A stretch of DNA of 64,000 bases from Nocardia cyriacigeorgica (GTDB lineage Bacteria; Actinomycetota; Actinomycetes; Mycobacteriales; Mycobacteriaceae), in the NCBI RefSeq assembly GCF_005863245.1, contig NZ_VBUT01000008.1:124001-188000 (forward strand), in the 5' to 3' direction. Both the position numbers and the translations under genes were made by a program. Under the pieces are notes generated by a model. That model searched no databases and was not told the origin of the DNA. It saw nothing but the letters and a program-made list of their open reading frames with translations. Positions within the stretch are counted from its first letter, which is position 1, and each line of letters starts with the position of its first letter. This document shows positions 8,631-17,208 of this stretch, piece after piece.

Positions 8631-9356
8631 TCAGCAGGAGGAGCTGCCGTCGTTGCTCGCCGGCAGCTCGGTGCGACCGCCGGCCAACTGCACCCGGATG
8701 CCGTCATCGGTGACCTGCAAGCCCGTCGGCTTCATCTCGAACGGGTACATCTGCAAGCTCTCCGACAGCAGGTCGGCGATGCCCTGCACCAGGTCGGTCG
8801 GCAGTCCGATGCCGAGCACGTGCGCCGATTGGACGTCGACCTGCACGGCACCGTTGATCACCTGCGGCTGGACCTGCACCTGAGCCAGGCCGCCGAGCAC
8901 CTCCATGGTCAGCTTGCCCTCGGCCGCCGAGGAGCTGACATTGCTCACCAATCCGCCGAGGGTCTTGGCGATGCCTTCATTGCTCCAGGTGACGTCGGCG
9001 GTGGAGCGGCCGATCGCGGCGCCGCCGCGGCCGTTGTCGGTGACCTCGATATCGCGGAAGGTGGCCGCTACGTGCATGCCTACCGCGGGGCCGAACTTCA
9101 CATCGTCACTGTTGACGTTGATCTCGGGTAGTTTGCCGTCGACCCAGGTCACCAGCATCGGCTTGGCACCGAAACCGACGTCGATCTTGGAGCCCATCTC
9201 CTTCTCGAACTGGCTGCTCACGCAGCTCGAGACCGCGTGCCGCGCGTAGGCCTCGCCGCCGACCAGCACGGTCGCCAGCAGCACGGCCACCGCGACGAGG
9301 GCGATCACCAGGGTGCGGCGACTGACCGTCAAGGTGGAGCGGATCTTCGTGGGCAT
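8631..9356 (-). CDS. DUF2993-like membrane-anchored exported protein
   Basis: A 241-residue protein with an N-terminal transmembrane anchor (residues about 15-33). The extracytoplasmic body is rich in beta strands and contains paired segments of the DUF2993 type (KIDVGFGAKPMLVTWVDGKL, TFRDIEVTDNGRGGAAIGRS). DUF2993 proteins such as mycobacterial LmeA are lipid-binding-like periplasmic proteins; this assignment is from pattern recognition only. The C-terminus ends in a single cysteine (GSSSC). It occupies the position of Rv0479c and converges on deoC. Confidence 0.7.
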   Translation of the reverse strand: MPTKIRSTLTVSRRTLVIALVAVAVLLATVLVGGEAYARHAVSSCVSSQFEKEMGSKIDVGFGAKPMLVTWVDGKLPEINVNSDDVKFGPAVGMHVAATFRDIEVTDNGRGGAAIGRSTADVTWSNEGIAKTLGGLVSNVSSSAAEGKLTMEVLGGLAQVQVQPQVINGAVQVDVQSAHVLGIGLPTDLVQGIADLLSESLQMYPFEMKPTGLQVTDDGIRVQLAGGRTELPASNDGSSSC

Positions 9357-9474
9357 GGACCAGATTCTTCCCGACGTTTCTGTGTCGGCTCTGAGGGTGC
9401 GGTGAGGGATGTCTCGTAGCCGAGCCGCACCGATTGTGACATGAGCCACAGATTTGCCACGTACTCTGGTTCCC

Positions 9475-10116
9475 ATGGCCGGTGAAGCGGCGCGGTTCAG
9501 CCCGGGTTTCCTTCCCGATCCTCTCGCGCCCGCAAGCGGCGATTCCGGGCGGGGCTGGCGGGTGCTGTGCCGGCTGGCCGGGCGTCACGCGGGGTTCTTC
9601 ACCACCCGTCAGGTGTTGCGCACCGGGTGTGCCGATCGGGTGCGCGCCTGCCTGAGCAACGGCTCGGTGACCAGGTCCGGCGTCGGAATGCTGCGTATGG
9701 CGAACTGGCCGGAGGGTCCGCTCGACGAGTGCGCCATGTGGGCGGCCTGGTTCGACGGGGCGGTGGCCGTCTCTCATCAGAGTGCCGCGGATCTGCACGG
9801 AATCGGCCGCTTGCACCCGAGCTATCTGCATCTGTCGGCGGCCGCCGGACGGCCGCCGGTCACGCAGCGGGTAGTGGTGCAGCGCAGGCGGCTGCCGAGC
9901 GGCGATCTCGAGTCCGCGGGCCCCTTTCTGGTGACGACGCCGGTGCGCACCGTCCTCGACCTCGCCGAGTCCGACATCGCCCAGTCGGCTTTGGACGAGG
10001 TGGTAGCCGACGCTCTCGCCATCCACCGCTGCGCCCCAACCGAAATCCGCACCGCAGCCGAACCACTCGGAACCTGGGCCGCTGTCCGCCTCCGTCGAGC
10101 CCTCGCCGCCGCCTAG
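9475..10116 (+). CDS. AbiEi-type antitoxin-like regulator, without a partner
   Basis: A 213-residue protein. The N-terminal ~70 residues (HAGFFTTRQVLRTGCADRV, then LSNGSVTRSGVGMLRM) read as the winged-helix domain of the AbiEi/type IV antitoxin family. The rest (SHQSAADLHGIG, TTPVRTVLDLAES) matches the long C-terminal region usual in actinobacterial members. No nucleotidyltransferase (AbiEii) toxin lies next to it. The ATG at 9475 is chosen. Divergent from the DUF2993 gene by 118 bp. It may be a stand-alone DNA-binding protein rather than part of a toxin-antitoxin pair. Confidence 0.7.
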   Translation: MAGEAARFSPGFLPDPLAPASGDSGRGWRVLCRLAGRHAGFFTTRQVLRTGCADRVRACLSNGSVTRSGVGMLRMANWPEGPLDECAMWAAWFDGAVAVSHQSAADLHGIGRLHPSYLHLSAAAGRPPVTQRVVVQRRRLPSGDLESAGPFLVTTPVRTVLDLAESDIAQSALDEVVADALAIHRCAPTEIRTAAEPLGTWAAVRLRRALAAA

Positions 10117-10137
10117 CCCGCCCCATGGTGGGAGTTA

Positions 10138-10202
10138 TCGCACAGGTTTTGGTTACTTCGCACAGGCTCTAACCTGTGCGAACTCGCCAGAAGGTGTGCG
10201 AC
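10138..10202. repeat. Dispersed repeat, copy B (TCGCACAGGTT family)
   Basis: TCGCACAGGTT (10138-10148) and AACCTGTGCGA (10171-10181) are perfect inverted arms. An additional TCGCACAGG (10158-10166) and a partial outer arm, GGTGTGCGAC (10193-10202), are present. Layout and sequence match copy A, including a C-C-GAA stretch before the outer arm. It overlaps the last 17 codons of the leftward methyltransferase. Confidence 0.7.
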
Positions 10203-10998
10203 CCCTCAACGGTGCAACTACGTCCCAGGGGACCGACAGCACGTTGTCGCGCATTCGGCGGCGGTAATCGCGGACCGGGAAACCCTGGTCGCGCAACAGG
10301 TTTGCGGCGGCGCGCCAGCGCACGCGCGGGCCGAAGGGGGCCAGCGGGGCGGCGTGGGACCAAGCTCGGTCGGCGGCAGCGAGTAGGGCGTGGACACCTT
10401 CGCCGGGGACGTTGCGATGGATCAGCGCCTTCGGGAGGCGCTCGGCGATGTCGGAGGGACGGTCGATGGTGAAGGGGTCCCAGGCCAGGGTCAGGGACAG
10501 CGGGCCGGTGTGGTCGAGCAGGATCCATGCGCTGCGGCGGCCGAGTTCGTCGCAGGTGCCGTCGACGAGCAGGCCGCCGGGGGCCAGGCCCGACAAGATA
10601 GTGGCCCAGGCTTCAGGGACCGCGGACTCCGGATACTGACGCAGCACATTGAAGGCGCGCACCAGGACAGGGCGCAGACCGGCGAGTTCGAAACCGCCGC
10701 GGGCGAAGCTGACGCCGTCGCGGGCGGGCACCACCCGATCGGGGTCGATTTCCAGGCCGACCACGCGCACGTCGGGGCGGACCGTGCGCATGCGGGTGGC
10801 CAGTTCGAAGGTGGTCCACGGGCTCGCGCCGTAGCCGAGGTCGACCACCAGCGGATCGGCGGCAGCGTGCAGGCGGGCGGTGACAAGGTCGTCGTTGATC
10901 AGCCAGCGGTCACTGCGGCGCAATCGGTTGACGCCGGTGGTGCCGCGGGTGATCGTGCCTATCGGATTCAGCTGGTGGGGTTTTGTTCTTCCAGCCAC
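10153..10998 (-). CDS. Class I SAM-dependent methyltransferase
   Basis: A 281-residue protein. The SAM-binding motif I is VDLGYGASPWTTFE, followed by an acidic second strand (VVGLEIDPDRV). GGFELAGLRPVLVRAFNVLR and LAPGGLLVDGTCDELGRRS fit the later Rossmann strands. An N-terminal ITRGTTGVNRLRRSDRW segment looks conserved. The substrate is unknown. The GTG at 10998 has GAGGTG eight bases upstream and overlaps the DUF2505 gene by 31 bp, so they form one leftward unit. The C-terminal ~16 residues are encoded by repeat copy B and may not be part of the ancestral protein. Confidence 0.82.
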   Translation of the reverse strand: MAGRTKPHQLNPIGTITRGTTGVNRLRRSDRWLINDDLVTARLHAAADPLVVDLGYGASPWTTFELATRMRTVRPDVRVVGLEIDPDRVVPARDGVSFARGGFELAGLRPVLVRAFNVLRQYPESAVPEAWATILSGLAPGGLLVDGTCDELGRRSAWILLDHTGPLSLTLAWDPFTIDRPSDIAERLPKALIHRNVPGEGVHALLAAADRAWSHAAPLAPFGPRVRWRAAANLLRDQGFPVRDYRRRMRDNVLSVPWDVVAPLRGRTPSGEFAQVRACAK

Positions 10999-11483
10999 CG
11001 CTGGGTCACCTCGGCCTCGGCACGGAACAGGTCGACGAGGTTCACCAGCATCAGCTGTTCCAGGCGCGGACCGACCATCGGGATGAACACCTTCGCCTCG
11101 GACGAGATCCGCATGGTGCAGCCGATCTCGGTGGGGAACAGGCGCATCGTTCCGGTGAGACTGCCGGGGCCCGCCGGGATGGAGGCGGAGTACTTGCCCT
11201 CGACCTCGGGACCGAAGGGGCCGTAGCTCTCCTTACGGGTGATCACCATGTCCTTGCGGATCACCGTCTGCGCGATCTCGGGCAGGGTGTCGCGCGGCAG
11301 GATGTGGTGCAGCACGATCTCGATGCCGTCGTCGTTGGACTCCAGGCTGATCACTTCGTTGGGGGAGTACTTGCGCATCTCCTCCATCCGGGCTTCCCAG
11401 TAATCCCGGTTCGACAGCGCCGCGTACAGCTCTTTGGTGGTGTGCAGCGGGTAGCGGGCGGAGTAGTCCAGTCGGCGAGCCAT
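10968..11483 (-). CDS. DUF2505 family protein (first of two)
   Basis: A 171-residue soluble protein of the DUF2505 family, related to the START/polyketide-cyclase-like fold (RLDYSARYPLHTTKELYAAL, RDYWEARMEEM). No catalytic residues are known. Its neighbour at 11588 is a second, diverged copy of the same family on the same strand. The pair replaces the single Rv0481c of M. tuberculosis. Overlaps the methyltransferase start by 31 bp. Confidence 0.8.
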   Translation of the reverse strand: MARRLDYSARYPLHTTKELYAALSNRDYWEARMEEMRKYSPNEVISLESNDDGIEIVLHHILPRDTLPEIAQTVIRKDMVITRKESYGPFGPEVEGKYSASIPAGPGSLTGTMRLFPTEIGCTMRISSEAKVFIPMVGPRLEQLMLVNLVDLFRAEAEVTQRWLEEQNPTS

Positions 11484-11587
11484 GGGCGGTTACGTTACCG
11501 GGACCGGTTGTCACGGCATCGCCGGGCAGCCGAAGAAGTGACCTGGCACAATCCGGTCCCCGGCGACGCCGTCGGCGTCACAACGAG

Positions 11588-12073
11588 TCAGCTCTCGGAG
11601 ATCCAGGCGTTGGTGAACTCGGTCTCCTCGGCCAGCAGTTCGGTGAGGCGTTCGGCGATGGCGGCCTCGATCTTGCCGCCGAACAGCGGAACCTTCACCT
11701 CGATGCTGCCTTCGATCGCGGCGGTGGAGCCCGCGCCGGAATCGCCGAGGGTGATGGTGCCGCGGACCTCGGCGGGCGCCCCCTCTACCCGGGCCTCGAA
11801 GGTGGCGGAGTTGCCGGTCCAGGTCTCGATACGAGGAATGATCAGGTCACCCGGGCGCACGGCGGTGATCGCGGAGGGCAGCAGTTCGGCGGCGATGGCC
11901 TGCACCATCTCGATGCGCACCTGATCGCCCTCGACGGTGACCGACTCCAGCCGGGCGTTGGGACCGCCGACGGCCGCGATCCGGTCCGTCCAGTACTGCT
12001 TGTCGGCGACGGCGGCGCGCACGGCGGCAGCCGGATGGGTGTAGCTGGCCGTATACGCCAGGGGTGTAGCCAT
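11588..12073 (-). CDS. DUF2505 family protein (second of two)
   Basis: A 161-residue paralogue of the upstream-facing gene at 10968. It shares the opening (LAYTASYTHPAAAVRAAVAD, KQYWTDRIAAVGG) and the C-terminal EGSIEVKVPLFGGKIEAAIAE region, which fits a lipid-binding helix-grip fold. It starts at ATG 12073, divergent from murB with only 24 bp between start codons. Function is unknown. Confidence 0.8.
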   Translation of the reverse strand: MATPLAYTASYTHPAAAVRAAVADKQYWTDRIAAVGGPNARLESVTVEGDQVRIEMVQAIAAELLPSAITAVRPGDLIIPRIETWTGNSATFEARVEGAPAEVRGTITLGDSGAGSTAAIEGSIEVKVPLFGGKIEAAIAERLTELLAEETEFTNAWISES

Positions 12074-12097
12074 GGACGGACACGCTACCGTCTGGCT

Positions 12098-13204
12098 GTG
12101 CGAACTTCACGGTTGGTGGCGTCGGAACAGATGCGTGAGCTGCTGTCGGGGACTGGTGCGACGGTCCGGGATGAGGTGCGGCTTGCGGAGTTGACGACGC
12201 TGCGGGTCGGCGGCCCGGCCATCGTCGCCGATTGCGCGAGTACCGAGGCCCTGGTCGCGACGGTCCGTGCCCTCGACGGCGCGGGTATCCCGCTGCTGCT
12301 GCTCGCGGGCGGCTCCAACCTGCTCATCGGTGACGACGGTTTCGACGGCGTGGTGGTGCGGGTGTGCAACGCCGAGGTCACCTTCGGCGCCGACGGTGTG
12401 TTCGCGGAGGCCGGTGCGAACTGGGACGCGGTGGTCGCGGCGACGGTCGACGCCGGGTTCGGCGGTCTGGAATGCCTGTCCGGAATCCCTGGGTCGGCGG
12501 GGGCGACGCCGGTGCAGAACGTGGGCGCCTATGGCGTGGAGGTCGATCGGCTGCTGCGCCGGGTCCGGCTGCTCGACCGGGCGACCGGCGAGATCCGCTG
12601 GGCCGAGCCGGCCGAACTCGGTTTCGGGTACCGGACCAGCGTGCTCAAGCACAGTGATCGGGCGGTGGTGCTGGCTGTCGAGTTCGCGCTCGATCCGAGC
12701 GGGGACAGTGCGCCGCTGCGGTATGGGGAGCTCGCGCGCGTGCTCGGCGCGAGTGACGGCGAAACACGGCCTGCCGCGCAGGTCAGGGAGGCCGTGCTGA
12801 AGCTGCGCGCGGGCAAGGGGATGGTGCTCGACCCGGCCGATCACGACACCTGGAGCGCGGGGTCGTTCTTCACCAATCCGGTCGTGCCGCAGGAGCGGGC
12901 CGAGCAGGTGCTTGCGGCGATCCGGGAGCATGTCGGGGACGTCGCGATTCCGACCTATCCCGCGCCGGACGGGGTGAAGCTGTCGGCGGGCTGGCTGATC
13001 GAGCGGGCGGGCTTCGGCAAGGGATTCCCGGGACCGGAGGCCGCCGCCCGGCTGTCGACCAAGCACACGCTGGCGCTGACCAATCGCGGCTCGGCGACGG
13101 CGGCCGATCTGGTCGCGCTGGCGCGGACGGTCCGGGACGGGGTTGCCGATCGGTTCGGCATCGGGTTGGTTCCCGAGCCGGTCACCGTCGGGATCACGCT
13201 GTAG
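12098..13204 (+). CDS. murB: UDP-N-acetylenolpyruvoylglucosamine reductase
   Basis: A 368-residue FAD enzyme that reduces UDP-GlcNAc-enolpyruvate to UDP-MurNAc in peptidoglycan precursor synthesis. FAD-binding motifs include LAGGSNLLIGDDGF and SGIPGSAGATPVQNVGAYG. The catalytic serine is in WSAGSFFTNPV, the YR motif in GFGYRTSVLK, and the C-terminal acid in the PGPEAAARLSTKHTL region. The GTG at 12098 fits the family; an internal ATG at 12131 is possible. It corresponds to Rv0482 and is followed by a transpeptidase lipoprotein, as in mycobacteria. Confidence 0.95.
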   Translation: MRTSRLVASEQMRELLSGTGATVRDEVRLAELTTLRVGGPAIVADCASTEALVATVRALDGAGIPLLLLAGGSNLLIGDDGFDGVVVRVCNAEVTFGADGVFAEAGANWDAVVAATVDAGFGGLECLSGIPGSAGATPVQNVGAYGVEVDRLLRRVRLLDRATGEIRWAEPAELGFGYRTSVLKHSDRAVVLAVEFALDPSGDSAPLRYGELARVLGASDGETRPAAQVREAVLKLRAGKGMVLDPADHDTWSAGSFFTNPVVPQERAEQVLAAIREHVGDVAIPTYPAPDGVKLSAGWLIERAGFGKGFPGPEAAARLSTKHTLALTNRGSATAADLVALARTVRDGVADRFGIGLVPEPVTVGITL

Positions 13205-13358
13205 AACTCGACGCGATCGGATTGCTGCACGATTGCTGTGGCATCGGGTGCGTTGTCGGCAAACATCGGCCCCCACGTGGCCGAACACACACCGCTGAGC
13301 GCCCGATTCGACCCGAGGATGGGCCGGGCATCGATTAGCCGGGCGTAGATTCGATGGG

Positions 13359-14600
13359 GTGAGCAACCGACCAGACACGTTCCGGCCGGCTGCCGCTGTG
13401 GCGGGTGTGCTGCTCGCGGTGGTGGCGCTGATCGCCGGATGCACCATCGACCGCGGCGACGGCGCCGGACCGGCGTCGGACGAACCGATCGCCTCGGTCA
13501 CCATCACCCCCGGCGACGATGCCGCCGACGTCAACCCGACCGCACCGGTCTCGGTGACCGTCGACAACGGCACCATCAACCAGATCGCGCTGACGAACGC
13601 CAACGGCAGGCAGGTCAAGGGCGAGATGTCGCCGGACAAGCGCAGCTTCCGCACCATCGAACCGCTCGGCTACGACTCGTCCTACACCTGGACCGGCACC
13701 GCCATCGGCACCGACGGCAAACCCGTCCCGATCGACGGCACCTTCAGCACGCTCGCGCCGAAGGCCACCGTCCCGGCCACCCTGAATATCGGCGACGGTC
13801 AGGAAGTCGGCATCGCCGCGCCGATCATCGTGCAGTTCAAGGCGCCGGTGCAGAACAAGGCCGCGGTGGAGAAGGCGCTCACCGTCACGACGAATCCGCC
13901 CACCGAGGGTGCGTGGGCCTGGTTCCCCGACGACAACGGCGGCTCGCGGCTGCACTGGCGGCCCAAGGAGTACTGGACGCCGGGCACCAGCGTGCACGTG
14001 GCCGCCATGCTCTACGGGCTCGATCTCGGCAACGGCAATTACGGCGACTCCGACATCACCTCCGATTTCACCATCGGCCGCGCCCAGATCGTCAAGGCCG
14101 ACGCACCCAGCCACCGCATGCAAGTGGTCCGCGACGGGGCCTTGATCTTCGATTTCCCGGTCAGCTACGGCGAGGGCAATGAGGATCGCAATGTGACCCG
14201 CTCGGGGATTCATGTGGTGACCGAGAAGTACGAGGACTTCATGATGTCGAATCCGCCGTACTACGAGAATGTGCGCGAACGCTGGGCGGTGCGGATCTCC
14301 AACAACGGCGAGTTCATCCACGCCAATCCGGAATCGCTGTCGGCGCAGGGCGCGGCCAACGTCACCAATGGGTGCATCAACCTCTCACCCGCCGACGCCG
14401 AAGCCTACTTCGCGACGGCGTTGTACGGCGATCCAGTCGAGGTCACCGGTACCCGGATCGAGCTGTCGGCCGCCGACGGCGATCTCTACGACTGGACCAT
14501 CGACTGGGCGACGTGGAAGTCGATGTCGGCGTTGAACGGCAAGCCCGCGACGACGATCTCGGCGACTCCGGTCCCGCCGCAGCCGGCCGGCGGGCGCTGA
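13359..14600 (+). CDS. L,D-transpeptidase lipoprotein (LprQ/LdtMt5-like)
   Basis: A 413-residue lipoprotein with a lipobox at ALIAGC. Two Ig-like domains follow (about residues 45-125 and 130-240), then a YkuD catalytic domain and a short Pro-rich tail. It makes 3-3 cross-links in peptidoglycan or attaches proteins to it. The nucleophile is Cys339 in VTNGCINLS. The usual YkuD motif is S/T-H-G-C; here Asn replaces the His. The upstream active-site His is in GEFIHANPES. I recall the M. tuberculosis counterpart Rv0483 (LdtMt5) being divergent at this motif but have not verified it. The stop is 402 bp from the next gene. Confidence 0.92.
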   Translation: MSNRPDTFRPAAAVAGVLLAVVALIAGCTIDRGDGAGPASDEPIASVTITPGDDAADVNPTAPVSVTVDNGTINQIALTNANGRQVKGEMSPDKRSFRTIEPLGYDSSYTWTGTAIGTDGKPVPIDGTFSTLAPKATVPATLNIGDGQEVGIAAPIIVQFKAPVQNKAAVEKALTVTTNPPTEGAWAWFPDDNGGSRLHWRPKEYWTPGTSVHVAAMLYGLDLGNGNYGDSDITSDFTIGRAQIVKADAPSHRMQVVRDGALIFDFPVSYGEGNEDRNVTRSGIHVVTEKYEDFMMSNPPYYENVRERWAVRISNNGEFIHANPESLSAQGAANVTNGCINLSPADAEAYFATALYGDPVEVTGTRIELSAADGDLYDWTIDWATWKSMSALNGKPATTISATPVPPQPAGGR

Positions 14601-15001
14601 GTCCGGACGGCGGGCCGGCCAGGCTGCCTGATCGCACGGCGCAGTAACGGTGCGCAGCCGGCCGGTGGGAGCTGAGTACGGATGTGGGCTGATTCGGGCA
14701 GGTCGATATGCGCGGTGCCGGTGACGTCGTCGCCGCAGGCCCGGATGACCACGGTGCGGTTGTAGGGGTTGTGGTCGTCACCGGCACGGGCCTGGTAGCC
14801 CACCGTGCCGACGCCGTAGGCACCAGGACGTCACCGATGTAACGCAGTGTGCCGGTGGCGAACTCGGCCTCCGGCTCGAATTCGGCACCGTCGGGAGAGC
14901 GTGCGGCCAGATGGCGCTGAAACCCCGCGCTGCCCCCAGTGTCGCCCAACTGCTCGGTGCCGCCGGTCTGGCTCCGCCAGCGGGCCAGTTCGCGCGAAAC
15001 C
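14601..15001 (-). pseudogene. Possible decayed coding region on the minus strand
   Basis: A 401-bp stretch without an intact gene. On the minus strand, two protein-like fragments lie in different frames. The first (about 14,990 to 14,830) includes EFATGTLRYIGDVLVP. The second (about 14,820 to 14,600) includes GTVGYQARAGDDHNPYNRTV. A single frame change near 14,815-14,825 would join them. No start codon with a ribosome binding site and no family were recognised. It could equally be chance open frame in GC-rich DNA. Confidence 0.3.
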
Positions 15002-15517
15002 CTAAGGCGTATCGGACGATTCGTCGATCAAATGCTCGAACGCGCGCAGATTCTTCAACGATTCGCCCCGCGAGACGCGCCACTTCCATTCCTTGCGAAT
15101 GGATTCGGCGAACCCCAGCTCGAGCAGGGTGTTGAAATCGAAATCGACGGCCTCGAGCACCTGGCCGAAAATGCGGTCCAGTTCGTCGGGGTCGACGGCA
15201 TGGTTGGAGATCCGGCCCACGAGGTAGATGTCGCCCACCCGGTCCAGGGTGTAGGCGACGCCGTAGAGCTTGCGATTGCGGCGCAGCAGGTATTTGTAGA
15301 CGCCCTCGAAGTTCTCGTCGGGTTTGCGGCAGACGAACGATTCGATCCGCACGCCGTGCTTGCCGACGGTGAGCATGAGCGTGGTCTTCAGCTTGCGTTC
15401 GCCGGGCAGCACGACGACGAAGGTGTCGTCGGCGGGGCGGGTGTATTCGATCTCGCGGTCGGCCAGCGTCGCGTCGATCACGTCGGCGACGGCGGCTGCC
15501 TCCGGTACCTGGCTCAT
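15002..15517 (-). CDS. YbjN domain-containing protein (Rv0487-like)
   Basis: A 171-residue protein with a YbjN fold related to type III secretion chaperones. Visible features include an acidic/aromatic core (YKYLLRRNRKLYGVAYTLDR, GDIYLVGRISNHAVDPDELD) and a basic tail. Its ATG at 15517 overlaps the mshA stop by 4 bp (ATGA), so it is translationally coupled to mshA, as Rv0487 is adjacent to Rv0486. A role in mycothiol metabolism is suggested only by this linkage. Confidence 0.85.
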   Translation of the reverse strand: MSQVPEAAAVADVIDATLADREIEYTRPADDTFVVVLPGERKLKTTLMLTVGKHGVRIESFVCRKPDENFEGVYKYLLRRNRKLYGVAYTLDRVGDIYLVGRISNHAVDPDELDRIFGQVLEAVDFDFNTLLELGFAESIRKEWKWRVSRGESLKNLRAFEHLIDESSDTP

Positions 15518-16884
15518 CGGCGTGCTCCTGTCCGGCGCCGCCACAGCGCCCGCGATCTGGCCTGACTGTCGCCGAGGATAGTCGTGCGGGCCGAGAGGGC
15601 GGCGAGCCCGGCGCGGTCGTCGGCGTATCGGGTCAGCGCGGCCGAATAGCTCGCCAGCAGCCCGTCGGCGGTGTGCGCCCAGGAGAAGCCCGCGGCGTGC
15701 TCGACCGCGCGGGTGCCCATCAGTTCGAGCCGGGCGGGGGCGTCGAGCAGCGAGGTCAGGGCGTCGGCCCAATCGTCGGTGCGGTGGCCGGACACCAGCA
15801 GACCGGTGTGCCCGTCGTGCACGGCGGTGCCGAGCCCGCCCACATCGGCGGCGAGCACCGGAGTGCCGCTGGCCTGCGCTTCCAGCGCGACCAGGCCGAA
15901 GGATTCGTTGTAGCTGGGGACCGCCACCAGATCGGCGGCGCGGTAGATCTGAACCAGCCGGTCCGAGGACTGCGGCGGCAGGAACGTCACGCGATCGGCG
16001 ATACCGAGTTCGGCGGCGAGTTCGATCAGCGCGTCCGGGCGTTTGAGGCCGCTGCCCGATGGCCCGCCCACGATCAGCACCCGCAGCTTGCGGTCCGGTT
16101 CGCGGCGCAGCACCTCGGCCGCGGCGCGCACCAGCACATCGGGCGCCTTCAACGGCTGGATCCGGCCGATGAACGCGACCACCTGCTCGTCGAGCGGGAG
16201 ACCGAATTCCGCGCGTGCGGCGGTCTTGTCGCCGGGACGGTAGCGACTCAGATCCGCGCCGGGCGGAACCACGTCGATCCGGTCCGGATCGGCGCCGTAC
16301 AGCTCGACGAGCTGGCGCGCCTCCTCACCGGTATTGGCCACCATCCGGTCGGCCTCCGCGATCACCTGCTTCTCGCCGATCTCGCGGGTCGCGGGCTCCG
16401 GACAGTCACCCTCGGCCAGCGCGGCGTTCTTCACCGCGGCGAGGGTGTGCGCGGTGTGGATCAGCGGCACCCGCCAGCGGTCCCGCGCCAGCCAGCCGAC
16501 CTGGCCCGACAGCCAGTAATGCGAGTGCACCAGGTCGTAATGGCCGGGCAGATGCCTGGCCTCCTGGCGCAGCACCTCGGCGGTAAAGGGGCAGAGCTGA
16601 GTGGGCAGATCGTGTTTGTCCAGGCCCTCGAACGGGCCCGCCACCACATTGCGCACCAGCACGCCCGGCGCGGCTTCCTGCACCGGGGGGACGTTCGAGG
16701 AGGTGGCCCGGGTGAAGATCTCCACCTCGGTGCCACGCCGGGCCAGCTCGATGGCGGTTTGCAGCACGTAGACGTTCATGCCGCCCGCATCGCCGGTGCC
16801 CGGCTGCGCGAGTGGTGAGGTATGCACCGACAACACGGCGATCCGACGGGGCCGTGGTTCCGGGCGTTGACTCACACTGTCCAT
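15514..16884 (-). CDS. mshA: D-inositol-3-phosphate glycosyltransferase
   Basis: A 456-residue GT-B (GT4) glycosyltransferase that joins GlcNAc from UDP-GlcNAc to 1-L-inositol-1-phosphate, the first committed step of mycothiol synthesis. The N-terminal domain carries LSVHTSPLAQPGTGDAGGMN, which binds the inositol-phosphate acceptor. The C-terminal donor site shows GRIQPLKAPDVLV and the E-x7-E motif in NESFGLVALEAQASG. Length is normal. The ATG at 16884 has no strong ribosome binding site; a GTG three codons in is possible. Followed by the coupled YbjN gene. Confidence 0.96.
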   Translation of the reverse strand: MDSVSQRPEPRPRRIAVLSVHTSPLAQPGTGDAGGMNVYVLQTAIELARRGTEVEIFTRATSSNVPPVQEAAPGVLVRNVVAGPFEGLDKHDLPTQLCPFTAEVLRQEARHLPGHYDLVHSHYWLSGQVGWLARDRWRVPLIHTAHTLAAVKNAALAEGDCPEPATREIGEKQVIAEADRMVANTGEEARQLVELYGADPDRIDVVPPGADLSRYRPGDKTAARAEFGLPLDEQVVAFIGRIQPLKAPDVLVRAAAEVLRREPDRKLRVLIVGGPSGSGLKRPDALIELAAELGIADRVTFLPPQSSDRLVQIYRAADLVAVPSYNESFGLVALEAQASGTPVLAADVGGLGTAVHDGHTGLLVSGHRTDDWADALTSLLDAPARLELMGTRAVEHAAGFSWAHTADGLLASYSAALTRYADDRAGLAALSARTTILGDSQARSRALWRRRTGARR

Positions 16885-17208
16885 ACTGCATCGTGTAACG
16901 CCGCGTTCAGGTGCCCGCTTCCCGACGAGTGACAGCCATCACAAGCGGTAGCGTGAGCCCGCTCACCCTGGCTGGGGACGCCGGGTGACGGAGCTGCTGC
17001 TCGACCGTGCACGCTGACGAGCCGCGCCATCCGGGACTCGTACCAGGCCGTTCGAGCCGACCACAACGACGAGGTGCGAGAGCGTCGCCAGGACCTGCCC
17101 GGCGACGCTCTCGCAGCGATCGATTCGAGGCCACGTGCGCTGTGCCGCCGATCTGGACTGGGTGTGCTGTGGTCCAGCACCGCGTGACGGCCAGAACAGT
17201 GCTGCGTG
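16885..17208. other. 324-bp intergenic region upstream of mshA
   Basis: No gene is supported. It contains the 15-bp inverted repeat at 17075-17115 and must hold the mshA promoter, which I could not pin down. Confidence 0.5.
17075..17115 (-). terminator. 15-bp perfect hairpin downstream of the hydrolase
   Basis: TGCGAGAGCGTCGCC (17075-17089) pairs perfectly with 17101-17115 around an 11-base loop. It lies 94 bp after the leftward hydrolase stop and has no T-tract. It is most simply a terminator; an operator for mshA is an alternative. Confidence 0.5.

Noticed and set aside
12107..13657. 516-codon antisense frame over murB
   Set aside because: It covers murB motifs on the other strand and runs into the transpeptidase; no protein-like features.
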